Below are positions 1 to 12,227 of a stretch of DNA of 64,000 nucleotides, piece after piece. Location: positions 25,070-89,069 of the forward strand of contig JADGJA010000008.1 of assembly GCA_027596035.1 (NCBI GenBank), read 5' to 3'. A program made the position numbers and the translations under genes. The notes under the pieces were generated by a model. The model saw only the letters and a program-made list of their open reading frames with translations. It was not told where the DNA came from and did not search any database. This stretch comes from Thoreauomyces humboldtii. Taxonomy: Eukaryota; Chytridiomycota; Chytridiomycetes; Spizellomycetales; Powellomycetaceae. Positions within the stretch are counted from its first letter, which is position 1. Every line of letters begins with the position of its first letter.

Positions 1-381
1 ATTGTCACTACGCCTTTTGATGTGGCAAAGACGCTCGAGCAGATATCGAGCGGGGCGGGATCCAGGATGGGCATGGTGGACATTATGAAGGGCATCGTAA
101 AACGGGATGGCTGGATGGGACTGTTCAGCGGTAGGCTTGGCGACCGCAATGGTAACTGAGGGCACAAGCTGACTGACAAGTATCTTTACAGGTCTCTCAC
201 CACGAGTCGCTAAAGTTGCGCCTGCCTGTGCCGTCATGATATCGAGTAAGTCGTAGAATCGCAGTACGACCATGAAGGGGATGATGCTGACGAGAACAAT
301 CTCTCTTTCGTAGGCTATGAAGTAGGTAAAAGGTTCTTTGAGAACTCAAATGCTGAACAGCGTCTGGTTGCGAACCGGTAG
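1..381 (+). CDS. Mitochondrial carrier, C-terminal part (Mtm1/SLC25A39-40-like)
   Basis: The gene is cut by the left edge and only its last three exons are present: 1–130, 192–245 and 314–381. The first exon carries a carrier signature of the PFDVAKT type. The second reads GLSPRVAKVAPACA, the last-helix pattern typical of the Mtm1/SLC25A39/SLC25A40 branch. These inner-membrane carriers support mitochondrial glutathione and manganese/iron handling. The reading frame is open from base 1 and ends at TAG 379–381. The subfamily call rests on this short C-terminal stretch, so other carriers with a similar last repeat remain possible. Confidence 0.75.
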
Positions 382-482
382 CATACATATGTAGCACTTT
401 ATTTTCGGAACCATCTGTACATTTCATCACACGTAGATCAATTTTGAACCAGCGACTGCGCTGTTAATTTAATGACGGTTAG

Positions 483-2265
<1,783 letters not shown>

Positions 2266-2478
2266 TTCAGATCATCAGTCCATCTTTTCGCCTTCTTTAC
2301 TCAGCATAGTTTACATTGATCTCGTCAAAATCATACTTTCCGCTTTTGCAAGGCTCAAGGCCAAAAGCCAGGCCGCATCGGCAGCTGTTGAACGGACGGC
2401 CTCCGTGTCCTGTGTTGGAACCAATTTGTAGGATCACATTCCTCGCGGGCGCTCACAATTGCCCACAAACAACCCAAC

Positions 2479-3493
2479 ATGGGTTCACACGGTGGAGGCC
2501 ACTCCTCTACGCACAGAAAACGGGACCGGTCTCGGTCACCAGGAGCGCATCAATCTTTACGCCGGCGTTCCTCAGTTGAACCCTCCCCTTCACGTCACCG
2601 GCGAGGATCTCGTGACGGTGAGTACCAGGATGCCTTGACCTCACTTCAAGAACGACCGTGGCTTATGAACCCTCGGCTTAAGAGTCCCCAGTAAGAGAGT
2701 CGAAAACGCATAAATCCTCCTCCTCCTCCTCCTCGCGTCGCCGCTCGGATTCCCGTGCAGGAAGTCGCTCCCGTAGCCCGGACTCCTCGCGCAAAGGTTA
2801 GCAGATGGGAAATGTTGCTCTCACGAAGTCCGCCGGGAACAGAGAGATAACGATCTTTCTTTCTCTTCAACTGATTGCACACATGCCATCATCCATCACG
2901 TCTCGTCCATCCCACCGCGACTTCGCTCCATCAACCTGGTCAACAAACCTTGAAATCTTACTCCTTGCGGGGGATGTTATTTTACTCTTGCCTACGGCTA
3001 TGATGTCCGGCAATCGCAGAGAGCGAACGGAGACGGAACAAGTCGAAACGGAGACACTATCGCGATGACGCGTCTGATGGGTCCTCATCCGGGAGCGACG
3101 AATCGGACGTGAAGCGGAGGGGAAGTGGAAGCAAGAAGACGAGCAGTAAAGACGTAGATAAGAAAAAGAAGGAGGTAAGGATGGTGACGCGAATGCTATT
3201 CTCGGCGAACTTTCACAATTGACTCTAAACGCTGGTCGAACAGAAGAAGCACAAATCAAAGTCGCAAGCGAAGGCAAGCGCGACACCCACCGAGGACGAG
3301 ATCCGACGAAGCGCAATCACAGGGAAAAAGATCAAGCTGAAGGTACTCACGAGGGACCTTGCTAGCGTGAGACTGATATCCGAGTCCTGACATCCTCTTC
3401 CCGCGATCGCAGGTTCACAAAACGAGCGATGACAAGGCTCGGGAGATGAATCGTACTCAGCTCTTACAACATCTGAACCAGATGTATGACTGA
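2479..3493 (+). CDS. Small RS/lysine-rich protein, probably splicing-related
   Basis: Five exons (2479–2617, 2692–2796, 3020–3174, 3244–3342, 3413–3493) give 192 aa. The first half is full of Arg-Ser dipeptides (RDRSRSP, SRSRSPDSS) and a poly-Ser run. The middle is Lys/Arg/Asp-rich. The last 60 residues are less biased, contain GKKIKLKV, and end in LLQHLNQMYD. RS repeats suggest a nuclear pre-mRNA processing factor, but I do not recognise the family. The exon chain was followed by keeping the RS-rich frame across good GT–AG junctions. The third exon is preceded by a longer intron of 223 nt, so an extra exon there cannot be excluded. Confidence 0.6.
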
Positions 3494-4402
3494 TACATGT
3501 CTTGATACTTATGAACACACGCTTGGCGAACGCTCAACGACGCCTGGCTGCTTTGGGCTTGAGGAAACACCTTAGCGGACTAGTATCCAGAAACTCACCT
3601 GACTAAGAAACGATCTGCGATCAAGGAAAGACTAAGCTGCACAAGTACACAATAAAGCCCAGGACAGCCTCACCGCTTTATGTCCTGGTTTGCCCATCAA
3701 TGGTCTACCATGTCATTGACTGTTCAATCGACGATCACGCCCGCAGTCAGAGGTGTCTGGGTGTCCGTGCCCGACGGGAGAAGTGAGTGAGCAAGTGGCG
3801 CAGCATTCTTGACGGAGCCACGGAGCCGGAGGCGGAGCCGCGGCCTCCGCTCTCACTTTGACAGGCGCGTGTGCAAGGAACCTTTGACAGGCAAAACCGG
3901 CGCTTCCCTGCTTCCCCCCCCCCCCTTACGATCGACGGGCGAAGGCATCATGCAGAGCTCGCTTTGCCCCACACGATGGCGGGGCGCCCCTTGCCGCTAT
4001 TCCCGGTTTCGCCCTTCCCTTTGTTGCTACCACCCGCTGCTCCCTGCTCCCTGGGGGCTCTCCCCACACAACTCCTTCCCCAACAAGGATGAGGAGTTCA
4101 AGGGTTCCTAGAGGACCGTGTCTCTCTTTACTCCTGCGACCCTACCATTGTTTCTTACAATTTGCTTCCCTTTTCTTATGCCCCGTTCCCTGACTCAAAA
4201 GGATTCATTTCCTACAATTTCCCGCAGGCAGCACACTTCCTGAATACCTTCTCTTTCCGCACACTCAAAAGGTCGAGACGCGTCCTTTGTTCCTGACAGT
4301 CGTTATAACCCTTCCCACCCTCGATAGCCTCTTCTCAGTCAGGACTCGAATCTTTCAGAGGCATTGTCACATATCTCCGATCGTGCTCAACTTCCTCCTG
4401 CT
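3494..4402. other. Intergenic region with a poly-C run
   Basis: No convincing exon was found in about 900 bp. The plus-strand ORFs near 3809–4111 are proline/arginine-rich readings of C-rich DNA. A run of twelve C lies at 3914–3925. The right half is pyrimidine-rich and is probably the promoter and 5' UTR of the zinc-finger gene. Confidence 0.5.
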
Positions 4403-5647
4403 ATGTTCTTTTTCGCCGGTCGTGCATCCTACGGCCAAGTCGTCAACCTCCTGAGTGAACCCTCCACACCTGTGCTTTCTTTGGAGCCTTGCTCGGCGCA
4501 GTATGATCCGTGTCGTCGCCGCGTCTCTTTATCTACAGCTTTATCTTGCTCGCCGATTCCACCCCCTTCGCCCGACTTGCTTCACGAATCTACCCACCAC
4601 GATCCTGGTTTCGGCGCTGACAAGCATATACTCAACTTCGAAAGCTTCGGTGAGTGGTGGCTCCAATTGACCACGCTCGGTTTTTCTAGAATCTCATGTT
4701 TTTTTTTGCACTGCGCCGCAGACGCCTCGGCGAGAGTGTCAGGTTCGGCGGTCCACCAACTTCCCACTACCCATATCAAGCATTCGGCCGAAGCTCAACC
4801 GCAGATTCAAGAAATCTCAACTCCCTTTGACGACCTCCAGATACCCACAGCACTTTCGCCGTCGAATCTCTCTCGAAAGCCGATGATCGCGCCCGAACAG
4901 CCACCCACCTATGACTGCGGGTCTTTATCGTCCGCCAACGATACATTGCCCGCACAGCCAGCAGGTCGATCTCCGTCGAAAGGTCGCACACCGCACACTG
5001 GATCCGTCAAGAGCAAGAACGAGGAAACAGCCGTTCCGTTTGGCAGCAAACCGCGCAACTTCCTGTGTACGACATGCAACCACGCCTTCGTAACATCAGG
5101 ACACCTCACTCGGCATCTGCGGTAAGAGTCGGTATCAAAACGAAGAACTGTCCAATCCGTAAGCCTCCCTGAGGAGGCGGGAACCCACGCTGACAAGGCC
5201 TCGTTTGGTCCATAGTATCCACACAGGAGACAAACCTTACGCATGCCCGTGGCATGACTGCCTGTCCAAGTTTTCACGACAGGATAACACAGATGCAGGT
5301 AGTCGGGAGGGATGCCCAGACTTACTTCGGTTCTGTTCCTCCAGCACTCACCATCGTTGAATCCTTGACAGCACTATCGCACACACGTCGTGAAACTGGA
5401 ACGATTGAAAGGAGAGCAGAAGGCCGCTCTCCACGCTATGCCCAGCTCCCCTCGGAAGACATCACCTTCAAGGAACTCCCTGTCAACTCCTTCTACAACA
5501 TCGAACTCCAACGAGATTGTCAAACTCAAGATCCATGATGACATGACCGGGCTACATGACGAAGGAACGAGTCTCGAAACTGCCCACCGACGAGAGCGGA
5601 AGAGATGCCGGAAGGAGCAGCGTGCGACCGGCGAGAGCAGGTCATGA
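4403..5647 (+). CDS. C2H2 zinc-finger transcription factor, apparently frameshifted in finger 2
   Basis: Exons are about 4403–4649, 4722–5121, 5216–5298 and 5372–5647. The first ~215 residues are Ser/Pro-rich with no known domain. Two tandem C2H2 fingers follow: FLCTTCNHAFVTSGHLTRHLR, then an IHTGDKP linker and a finger beginning YACPWHDC. The second finger is completed only if one base is removed near 5290–5292. Then DNT-MQHYRTH gives the canonical C-x4-C-x12-H-x3-H, and the frame runs on to TGA 5645–5647. As printed, the frame leaves the finger and stops at 5538. The first intron is 72 nt, a multiple of three, with no in-frame stop. This is a nuclear DNA-binding protein with unknown targets. 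Confidence 0.7.
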
Positions 5648-6005
5648 AACCTCCAAGAAGCGTCGAAAGCGTGAACAAGACCGGACTATGGTAGACAGCT
5701 GTTTTCCCCGTCCTCCTCCTGCACTCGATGTATGACATTGTCTGGAAAATTCTGTAACGTAATTCAGTGTATAGCTGTAAACGTTTCCACAACTCTCAAA
5801 CGCACATAGGTTTCTACCATCGCCTGCGTTTCGGCTAGCAGGCTGGAAATGGATCTCGGCGCGGCCCATTGCTCAGATGCTGATTGTCCGTCCCATGGTG
5901 ATGGATCCATCTTCACCAATACACTTCCGTGTGCATTCATCCCGGATGTTGATTGGACCCAAGCGATGTTAATGAATGTATTCCCTTCTTGTTCTCGCAA
6001 AGAAA
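5648..6005. other. Convergent intergenic region
   Basis: This holds the 3' ends of the zinc-finger gene and of the reductase on the other strand. No coding or RNA feature was seen. Confidence 0.5.
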
Positions 6006-7250
6006 TTAAAATTTGTATACATCAGACTCGGCATACCCGAGCTTCTTCAGGATCCCGCCAACCTGTCCTTGGGAGAAGTCTTTCGCCTTAGTCCCAGAGA
6101 TGGCTGCGACCATGGGGTTGGGTCCACACACAAAGACCTTGCCAGTTCCAGGAGCGGGAGCGACCTCCTTGACGAGCTTCTCGCTGATGTAACCCGTCTC
6201 TCCCTTCCAACCCTGCGGGGGCTTCTCGAGAACGTATCGAACCTCGAACTGACCGGGGTTCTTCTTCGCGACAGCGTCAAAGTAGTCGCGGAGGATGATG
6301 TCCTCTTCGGCGATGTTCGCGAAGACGAGGGTCATCTTGGTCTTGTCCTCGGGGTTGGACAGGATGCGCTGGATGAGTTGCACCATGGGGGTGATGCCTG
6401 TTCCTCCTGCGAGCATGGTGATCTTTTGGTACTCGTTGGCCTTGTGTGCGTGCTTGGCGATGGGTCCCTTGACGTCGAGCGTGTCTCCTGGCTTCAGCGA
6501 CCAGATGTGCGTGGACATGGGTCCGTCTGGACAACGGCAACGGGGAGGTCAGAACTGCGGCTTTGCTGTATGCGTGCACCAAAACACTTACTAGGGTACT
6601 TCTTGATGATCATGTCGAAAGTGCCAGTGTAGCCATCGGCGGGATCTTCGACTGGTGTGTAAGGACGGATGACCACGTTAGGCTTTCCATCAGCCTTGAC
6701 CCCGTCCACCATCTTTGTCACAACAGCGGAAGCGGTAGGCAGACCGAGCTCCGTGGTTCCTTGGGGGAGCGCAAATCGGAAGCGCTTCGTGTTGTGGTTC
6801 ATATCCTCAATCTTTGGAGTTCACGTTAGAAACTTTCACGAAAATGACATAGCCCAAGTGTCAGGCTGACCTCTTTCAGCGCAAACGGGATGAAGGTCTA
6901 CGAAAATGAGTAGGAGTTAGTTCTTTCGTTCGGTCAAACAAATAATCAACGGTTGTGCGCGGTACCTTGCCATCCAGTGCAGGAACAGGGTTAGCTTTCG
7001 CATTGGCGTCCAGCTTTGCCTTTATTTTCTGGGTACTATCGGCTTGCTGCTGGGTGTACAGATAGTAGGCGCCCGCCGTGACAACTCCAGGTACGAGGAC
7101 CATCTTGACGAAGGTGCTCAAACCGCTGCTACCCTGAGGGGTCGGGCCAGCACCTGAGGCGCCCATTCCCGCGCCTGAGGTGGTGGACATGCGCATGCCC
7201 CCGAAGATGGGACTCGCCGAGAGCGTTCGAGCTACAGTACGGTAGAGCAT
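6006..7250 (-). CDS. MCR1: NADH-cytochrome b5 reductase, mitochondrial (Mcr1-like)
   Basis: Four exons (7250–6966, 6897–6871, 6805–6592, 6526–6006) encode 348 aa. The N-terminus is basic and hydroxylated, followed by a single hydrophobic helix (FVKMVLVPGVVTAGAYYLY), as expected for an outer-membrane or intermembrane-space Mcr1. The FAD site is VVIRPYTPVED. The GPM-S turn is completed across the third intron. NAD-binding motifs are MLAGGTGITPM and KVFVCGPNPMV. It passes electrons from NADH to cytochrome b5 or related acceptors. Exon 2 is only 27 nt but is in frame and family-consistent (TFIPFALKE). Confidence 0.93.
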
Positions 7251-7686
7251 GATCGATGTGAACTGATACTTGAAGCGTACGAACGTTCAGTATGAGAGAT
7301 GATCTGTGGATAATTAATTGCGTCGAAGAATCGATTTGGGATCGGCGAGGTTCGTCACCGGCAGGGGCGGAATGTAAGGTGGCTGGGGGGTTGATTGCCT
7401 TATTAATCATTGCAGACCATCTGGGGCACTGATATTTCTAGCGCACTGACTTCAATCCCCACAGACCTCGGGAACCAGAAGGGTCGACTCCTTGGAGACG
7501 GTGGTCCTCTTCTGTCCGTACTCGTATTAGCCTAGAGTGGATGGAGGCAAGTCAGATGATGGAGGGAAATCGAAAGAAAGAGACTGAATCGACAGACAAT
7601 TCAATCGCAGACAGGAAAGGCAGCAGAATGAAAAATAAAGTGATGTATGAAGGTTCACAGGGTGATAGATACAAAGTCGGCTCGAG
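7251..7686. other. Intergenic: reductase promoter and GPCR 3' end
   Basis: Both flanking genes are on the minus strand, so this is upstream of the reductase and downstream of the GPCR. No other gene is supported. Confidence 0.5.
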
Positions 7687-9229
7687 TTATATCGAAGAGT
7701 CTCCACCATCATTGATAAACACAAGGTCGGTCGCTGTCGCGTCCGAGTCGTTGAATTGCCGGACGACGTCGGCCCGTCCGGCCCGAGACATCTCCACCTG
7801 CGGATTGCCAGATGGTCCGTCTGATCCTTTCTCTGCGTCTTCGCTTGACGATTGTGGAGGCAGTCCAAGCTGTTCCCGCGTCGCGGCTCGCCATCGCTTG
7901 TCCAGAAGCATATTGTAGATGAACGTACACGTCGGGCTGGAAGCACGAAGACAAGGTTAGACGATTTCGGGAGTGAGGGGTCGCGCGATGGATCGGGGTA
8001 GGGAGTCTTACTTGTTCAGAACAAGAACGATTCCGACGCAATCGACAGCGAAGGGGACTCTGCGCCCGGCAAACATCGAGTAGATGATAATGACGCAGTA
8101 CACACTCCAGTTGGCCAGGAAAGTGAGCACGAGCACAAGGGACTTTTCGGCCACGAGCTGGCAGTACTTTGGCTTGTGCCAGTTCACGAGGTCGACGGTT
8201 CCATCTGAAGTCGAAAAGGCTCCGCTGCAAGACCACTCCAAGGCGTGCGCTCGGAGTCGAAGGACGAGCTGGATGTAGCTCCACGTGAACAGAGCAAGGG
8301 TAATCGCAAGCGTCAGAATGCAAGTCAGCGTACTAAAGTACGGGTACGTCCAGTCGAGCGTGCAGTAACTATGTGCGGCGAAAAGACCGTTTAAGTATGC
8401 GTCCACTGTCCAAAAAGCGCATCAATGTCGGCAAGCAACTTACAGGCCCGACGGCTGAAGTACATAGTGCATATCCCTGGGATCGCTCCACCAGGTCGAT
8501 GACGTTGAGAAGATGGCCCATGAAATGTTGATTGTCAACAGCAAGGCCAGCCATCGCTTTTTCAAGGTTTTTTGCCGGACGATCGAAGTGTAACGTTCCA
8601 GCGCCATCGTCGCAAGGCCGGCCACACTCACATGCTGACAGAGACATGTCAATTGCGTAATTTGTTACTCGTGCTGCAGTAGGCCATAAACATACGTTCA
8701 TAAGCACAGTAAGAGTCCCATCAATCTCGCATCCTGTTCGACCCCATGGGTATCCTATCGTCATGAGAAGACAATCCATGAGTCTCCTTCTTCAGCTTAA
8801 ACAGCAGTCATGATGTCCCTACCTCGGCTAGAAAGCGTTCCTACCGTAAATACCAATCGACACAGGCAGAGAATGAAATCAGATCCAGAAAGTACAACGA
8901 GAAGAACGTTCTATTCGTGGGAAATTATGAAAGACATCTCGTCAGCCATGGAGATCATCCCTCACAGGTCATTTCCTGGGTTCCAGTCAAAACTCACTTG
9001 TGCGGTGCGCAGAGCAGAGTTTTTATAGAACAAATAGTACATGAAAGCATTGCCACAGATGGTGATGCTGCATAGAACGCATACGAGCACTCCCGTTGCG
9101 AAGGCTAAACTCGGTGTGGTATGAGTATGACGCACTTTTTCAGTCGTAATAATGATAGATGCGGAGGGTACCTCCATCGGTTAAAGGCTCAATCGCGTCG
9201 TAAGCATCATACACTGACGAAGTGCTCAT
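7687..9229 (-). CDS. Class A (rhodopsin-like) seven-TM G protein-coupled receptor, non-opsin
   Basis: Seven exons (9229–9172, 9104–8998, 8910–8823, 8754–8696, 8634–8444, 8368–8012, 7936–7687) give 369 aa. The class A landmarks fall at rhodopsin-like spacing: TM1 Asn38 (1.50), TM2 Asp66 in LSGSD (2.50, 28 residues on as in bovine rhodopsin), Cys93 in GRTGC (3.25, 27 residues on), and Glu-Arg-Tyr 117–119 (25 residues on). Trp143 matches 4.50. Cys170 in the second extracellular loop could pair with Cys93. TM7 has Asn287-Pro288, with Tyr294 displaced from NPxxY. The retinal-lysine position (7.43) is Ile281, so it is not an opsin. The tail is Ser/Asp-rich and may be phosphorylated. Ligand and G protein are unknown. 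The third donor was chosen because it gives the TM2–TM3 spacing. Confidence 0.85.
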
Positions 9230-9900
9230 GGTGAACCATGCGTTGCGACGGCGGACAAGACGGCGGGGAAACGTCCACGGGCGGATTGAGTTTTTCGATG
9301 GACCGGGTGGAGCTGGTAAAATTCAGACTTTCGATCCCGAAGATACGGTAAATAGGAGCTGGGAGATATGTCAGAATAGCGGGACAACGATGTTCTGGAC
9401 CGAAAGGTTTCCAGGTAAGTGCGAAATATAAAGGAAAAGGGAAACAGAATGATGACTTCACTTTTATGATGCTCGGACAGGAGCCAAGGAACCTCAAAGC
9501 AGAAGCCGAAGAGGAAGAACCACGGTTTGAGTGGGGAACAATGACACGTCCCAATGATTTTTCAGGGCTAAATGCAATATCATTGACTGCCTCGGTGGAG
9601 CAATAGAGCCGCGAACTCGGATACAGTCGCAGTTCCGCATAAGGCTCCGATGTCCCTAGGAACGGCGCCCCAGGAACCTTAACACGAAAAAAAAAGGGCT
9701 TGGGTGAATCTCCCAAGAAATAGCACTTTCGGAAATCTTCAAATGTTCCCGGGTCGTGGAACCGCGTTCATCGATACTCTAAGATGAAGGGGACAAAGAC
9801 TATGGGTGGCAAGACACCGCAATTTCAGAAATGTTCCGGCGGTCCGATGAAAGGAAAGAGCACGCCAACCACGGGCACCTACAATGAACCAATGCAAGGA
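9230..9900. other. Intergenic region upstream of the GPCR
   Basis: A 169-codon minus-strand ORF spans much of this stretch but shows no domain and overlaps the GPCR start. I read the region as promoter and non-coding DNA. Confidence 0.4.
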
Positions 9901-10251
9901 CTAGTGGAGTAGGCTGTTAGTCCTTCGTAGACCCGTTTGTCTCAGTCGGAGTTTCCTTGCTTTGTAAGCAGGTTTTTCGATGGCTGCGAAATTCGCCCCA
10001 TGGACTTTTGCCCTATCCTCCATGCACTCTAGTGTCTTAAAGTCGCCCGGCCTAGACCATGTCAGATCCAACGGCAGATTGGGAAGCTTTGCTGATCTGA
10101 TTTGCAGACCAGCCAAAAGGTAACCTGTCACTTGCAAGCGCATTGACCGATGAGGAAAGGAGTGCCCAAGCTCAGTTCCCGAACTTTCAGAGTTCTGCCT
10201 TCCAGTTCCTTTTTGAGGAGCATACTTACGATTCCGTTTGTCTTTCGGCAT
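9901..10251 (-). CDS. Possible small basic protein (two exons, about 70 aa)
   Basis: An ATG at 10251 begins MPKDKRN and runs into a strong donor (GTAAGTATG) at 10229. Joining to an acceptor before 10091 gives exons 10251–10230 and 10091–9901 and about 70 aa, including DLTWSRPGDFKTLE. The unspliced frame is also open (116 aa). I recognise no family. The exact splice and whether the gene is real are both uncertain. Confidence 0.3.
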   Translation of the reverse strand: MPKDKRNRKYAPQKGTGRQNSESSGTELGHSFPHRSMRLQVTGYLLAGLQIRSAKLPNLPLDLTWSRPGDFKTLECMEDRAKVHGANFAAIEKPAYKARKLRLRQTGLRRTNSLLH

Positions 10252-10715
10252 CTGGTTCTGACGGCATCTAATGTCAGTTATAGTGGGTGAAGTAAAATGG
10301 TATTCCGGATGGGATGGAAGTGAAGTCGAGCTTGGTTTTCAGAGTCAGCCTTCCCTCCCGTTTCTTCGATGCCTTTCCCCTTACCGCTTCCCCTCTGTTC
10401 TCTTTCTCTTGCTCCTGATGTTCCATCGCGTTGCGTAGCCGTGACCAGGCTACTTACTGCACCTGTCCGTTGGACAGGTGGCTGGCTGGTTCATGTCGAA
10501 AGTACAACCACGTCACACGGTCAGGAGTCGCACACCTTCGGCTTGCAGCCCTCGCTCGATTCAACACACCTCAACAAGCTCCTGCCTCATAAACAGCGTG
10601 CAGTTCCAGCTCAGTTCCTCAGATTCAAACTTCTCAACAAGCTTTTGCAACATCAACAGTGCAACCCGCTTTTCACCGCACTGTACTACTCTTCCTCATC
10701 AGTGTCTCTTTTACC
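10252..10715. other. Intergenic region
   Basis: Pyrimidine-rich sequence upstream of the four-TM gene, probably its promoter and 5' UTR. No separate gene is supported. Confidence 0.4.
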
Positions 10716-11478
10716 ATGAACTCTCTCGTTTCAAAGGCCAAGGCCGTCCAGATGAACGTGCAAGGTGGCTCTATCCTTCGAAAGAAGCTCATCCTCCTGT
10801 TATCCTTCTTCCTGGTACGGTACGAAGTATACATCCCGCTTCTACTCACGACGAGGCTGACGTTGCCCTTCGTCTCGCGCGGCTCTATAGGTGACCAGTG
10901 TAGTTGAGACCGCCACCATGCCGTTTTCCGAGCTGCCCACTGCCTCGATCATCGTTGTCGTTTTCTTTAGCTTCCTTGTTACTATTCTCGAGCTTCATGC
11001 GGTTGTTAAGGTAGGCTTCTGGCCGGGCAAGCTTTCGGATTCTTTTATCACCCTGAACTGACGTCTTCTTGGCTCCGTTCCGGTACACCCCTTCTTCAGA
11101 GCAAGGTGACGTGGATGAGGTGGATCGCGCTGTTCGCCAAGATCGGTGCCGTCTTCAACGTTCTCGGAATGGGGTTCCTACTCGTGTTCCTGGGCGTCGT
11201 GGCCACCGTTCCTCGCGAGAAACGATGCGGTGACGTTGAAGACTGTCCCTACGACGCGATTGAACTTTTAAACGGAATCTGGACCCTTTTTAACTCGGCA
11301 GTTTACGTAAGCTTGCATCTCTCTTTTCTATTATTCTTACTTAACTAATTTCTATCACTCTTACTTAAAGTTGTACTACGCTGTGTGCGCCGTTCGCTTC
11401 TACACTGAACTCAAAGAGGACACTGCCATCACTGGCGTTTACCCAATCTATCTGCCGGTCGGAAGCGATGAAGTTTGA
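10716..11478 (+). CDS. Four-TM membrane protein, paralogue A
   Basis: Four exons (10716–10814, 10891–11010, 11100–11306, 11371–11478), all in phase 0, give 177 aa. Four hydrophobic helices are visible: one starting LRKKLILLL, one around ASIIVVVFFSFLVTI, one after WMRWIALFAK, and one ending YYAVCAVRFY. Two cysteines sit in the loop between helices 3 and 4 (REKRCGDVEDC). Its closest relative is the gene at 12228–12921, with matching motifs and identical intron positions and phases. The family is unknown to me; the topology resembles tetraspan or MARVEL-type proteins only in outline. The function is not inferred. Confidence 0.8.
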
Positions 11479-12227
11479 ACTATTTTGGGAGACTTGGCTT
11501 GCTGTACTGTAGTGCCTGCGACCCCGTAGTTTGTAGGTTCCACAGCTTTGGGTCAGAGTGTGATAAAAAGAAGGAGTCCTCTTGTATTGACATTATTTCC
11601 GTTGCATTGACGGCTTGCACGGTGTTCATCTTGGGAACCCGGGTGCCAAACTTCCTTGTACGATTCTCGTCAAAAAGATTGTTTGGCATCCTTGAAAGCA
11701 AGACCTGCAAACCATTCCTCTATCTTCTACTTTCCTATGTTCTTCGTCTCCTCGTTGTTGTCCATGGGGCCTTCTTCCCGGCAAATCATCGGTTATCGGC
11801 AATAGGATATCAAATTTTTTCTGCTTATGAACTCAGCTGGTGTCAAGCCTCTATGAGATTCGTTTAAATCTTGTCAAAGCCTCAAGTTGACTCTTATCAA
11901 TGAGAGAGACCAGAAGACAATACTAGACTACGCCAGTGCTCAAACACGATGCAAGTTCATAGGCTTTCCTTTAGGACCCAGAGGAGGCATATTGATGATA
12001 CTTGTCGGAAGAGTCTGAGATGCGGAACGGATCATGTCCGAGCGCGTGGAAAACCGCGCGAGGCAACATGGTAGAAGACTCTTTCCAGAGCAAAAGCCCC
12101 GTCGACCCAAGAAAAGGAAACCGTAATCATACGCATTTTCCAACATCACTTGATGTCCGTGTCCAGATGTGATTCGCCAAAAACGTTGCTCGAATCGAAA
12201 TTCCCAATTCATGAGCAAGACCGATAG
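11479..12227. other. Convergent intergenic region between the two four-TM paralogues
   Basis: About 750 bp between two converging genes. ORFs on both strands lack domains and start or stop arbitrarily. No RNA gene or repeat was recognised. Confidence 0.45.

Noticed and set aside
5285..5300. GC–AG donor that would restore the zinc-finger frame
   Set aside because: It leaves 11 residues between the second Cys and first His instead of 12, and non-canonical donors are not needed elsewhere in the window.
5254..5538. Plus-strand ORF continuing the zinc-finger exon as printed
   Set aside because: It abandons the second finger before its histidines and has no family features. The alternative frame completes the finger exactly.
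9207..9716. 169-codon minus-strand ORF upstream of the GPCR
   Set aside because: It overlaps the GPCR first exon in another frame, has no domain, and its composition is not gene-like.
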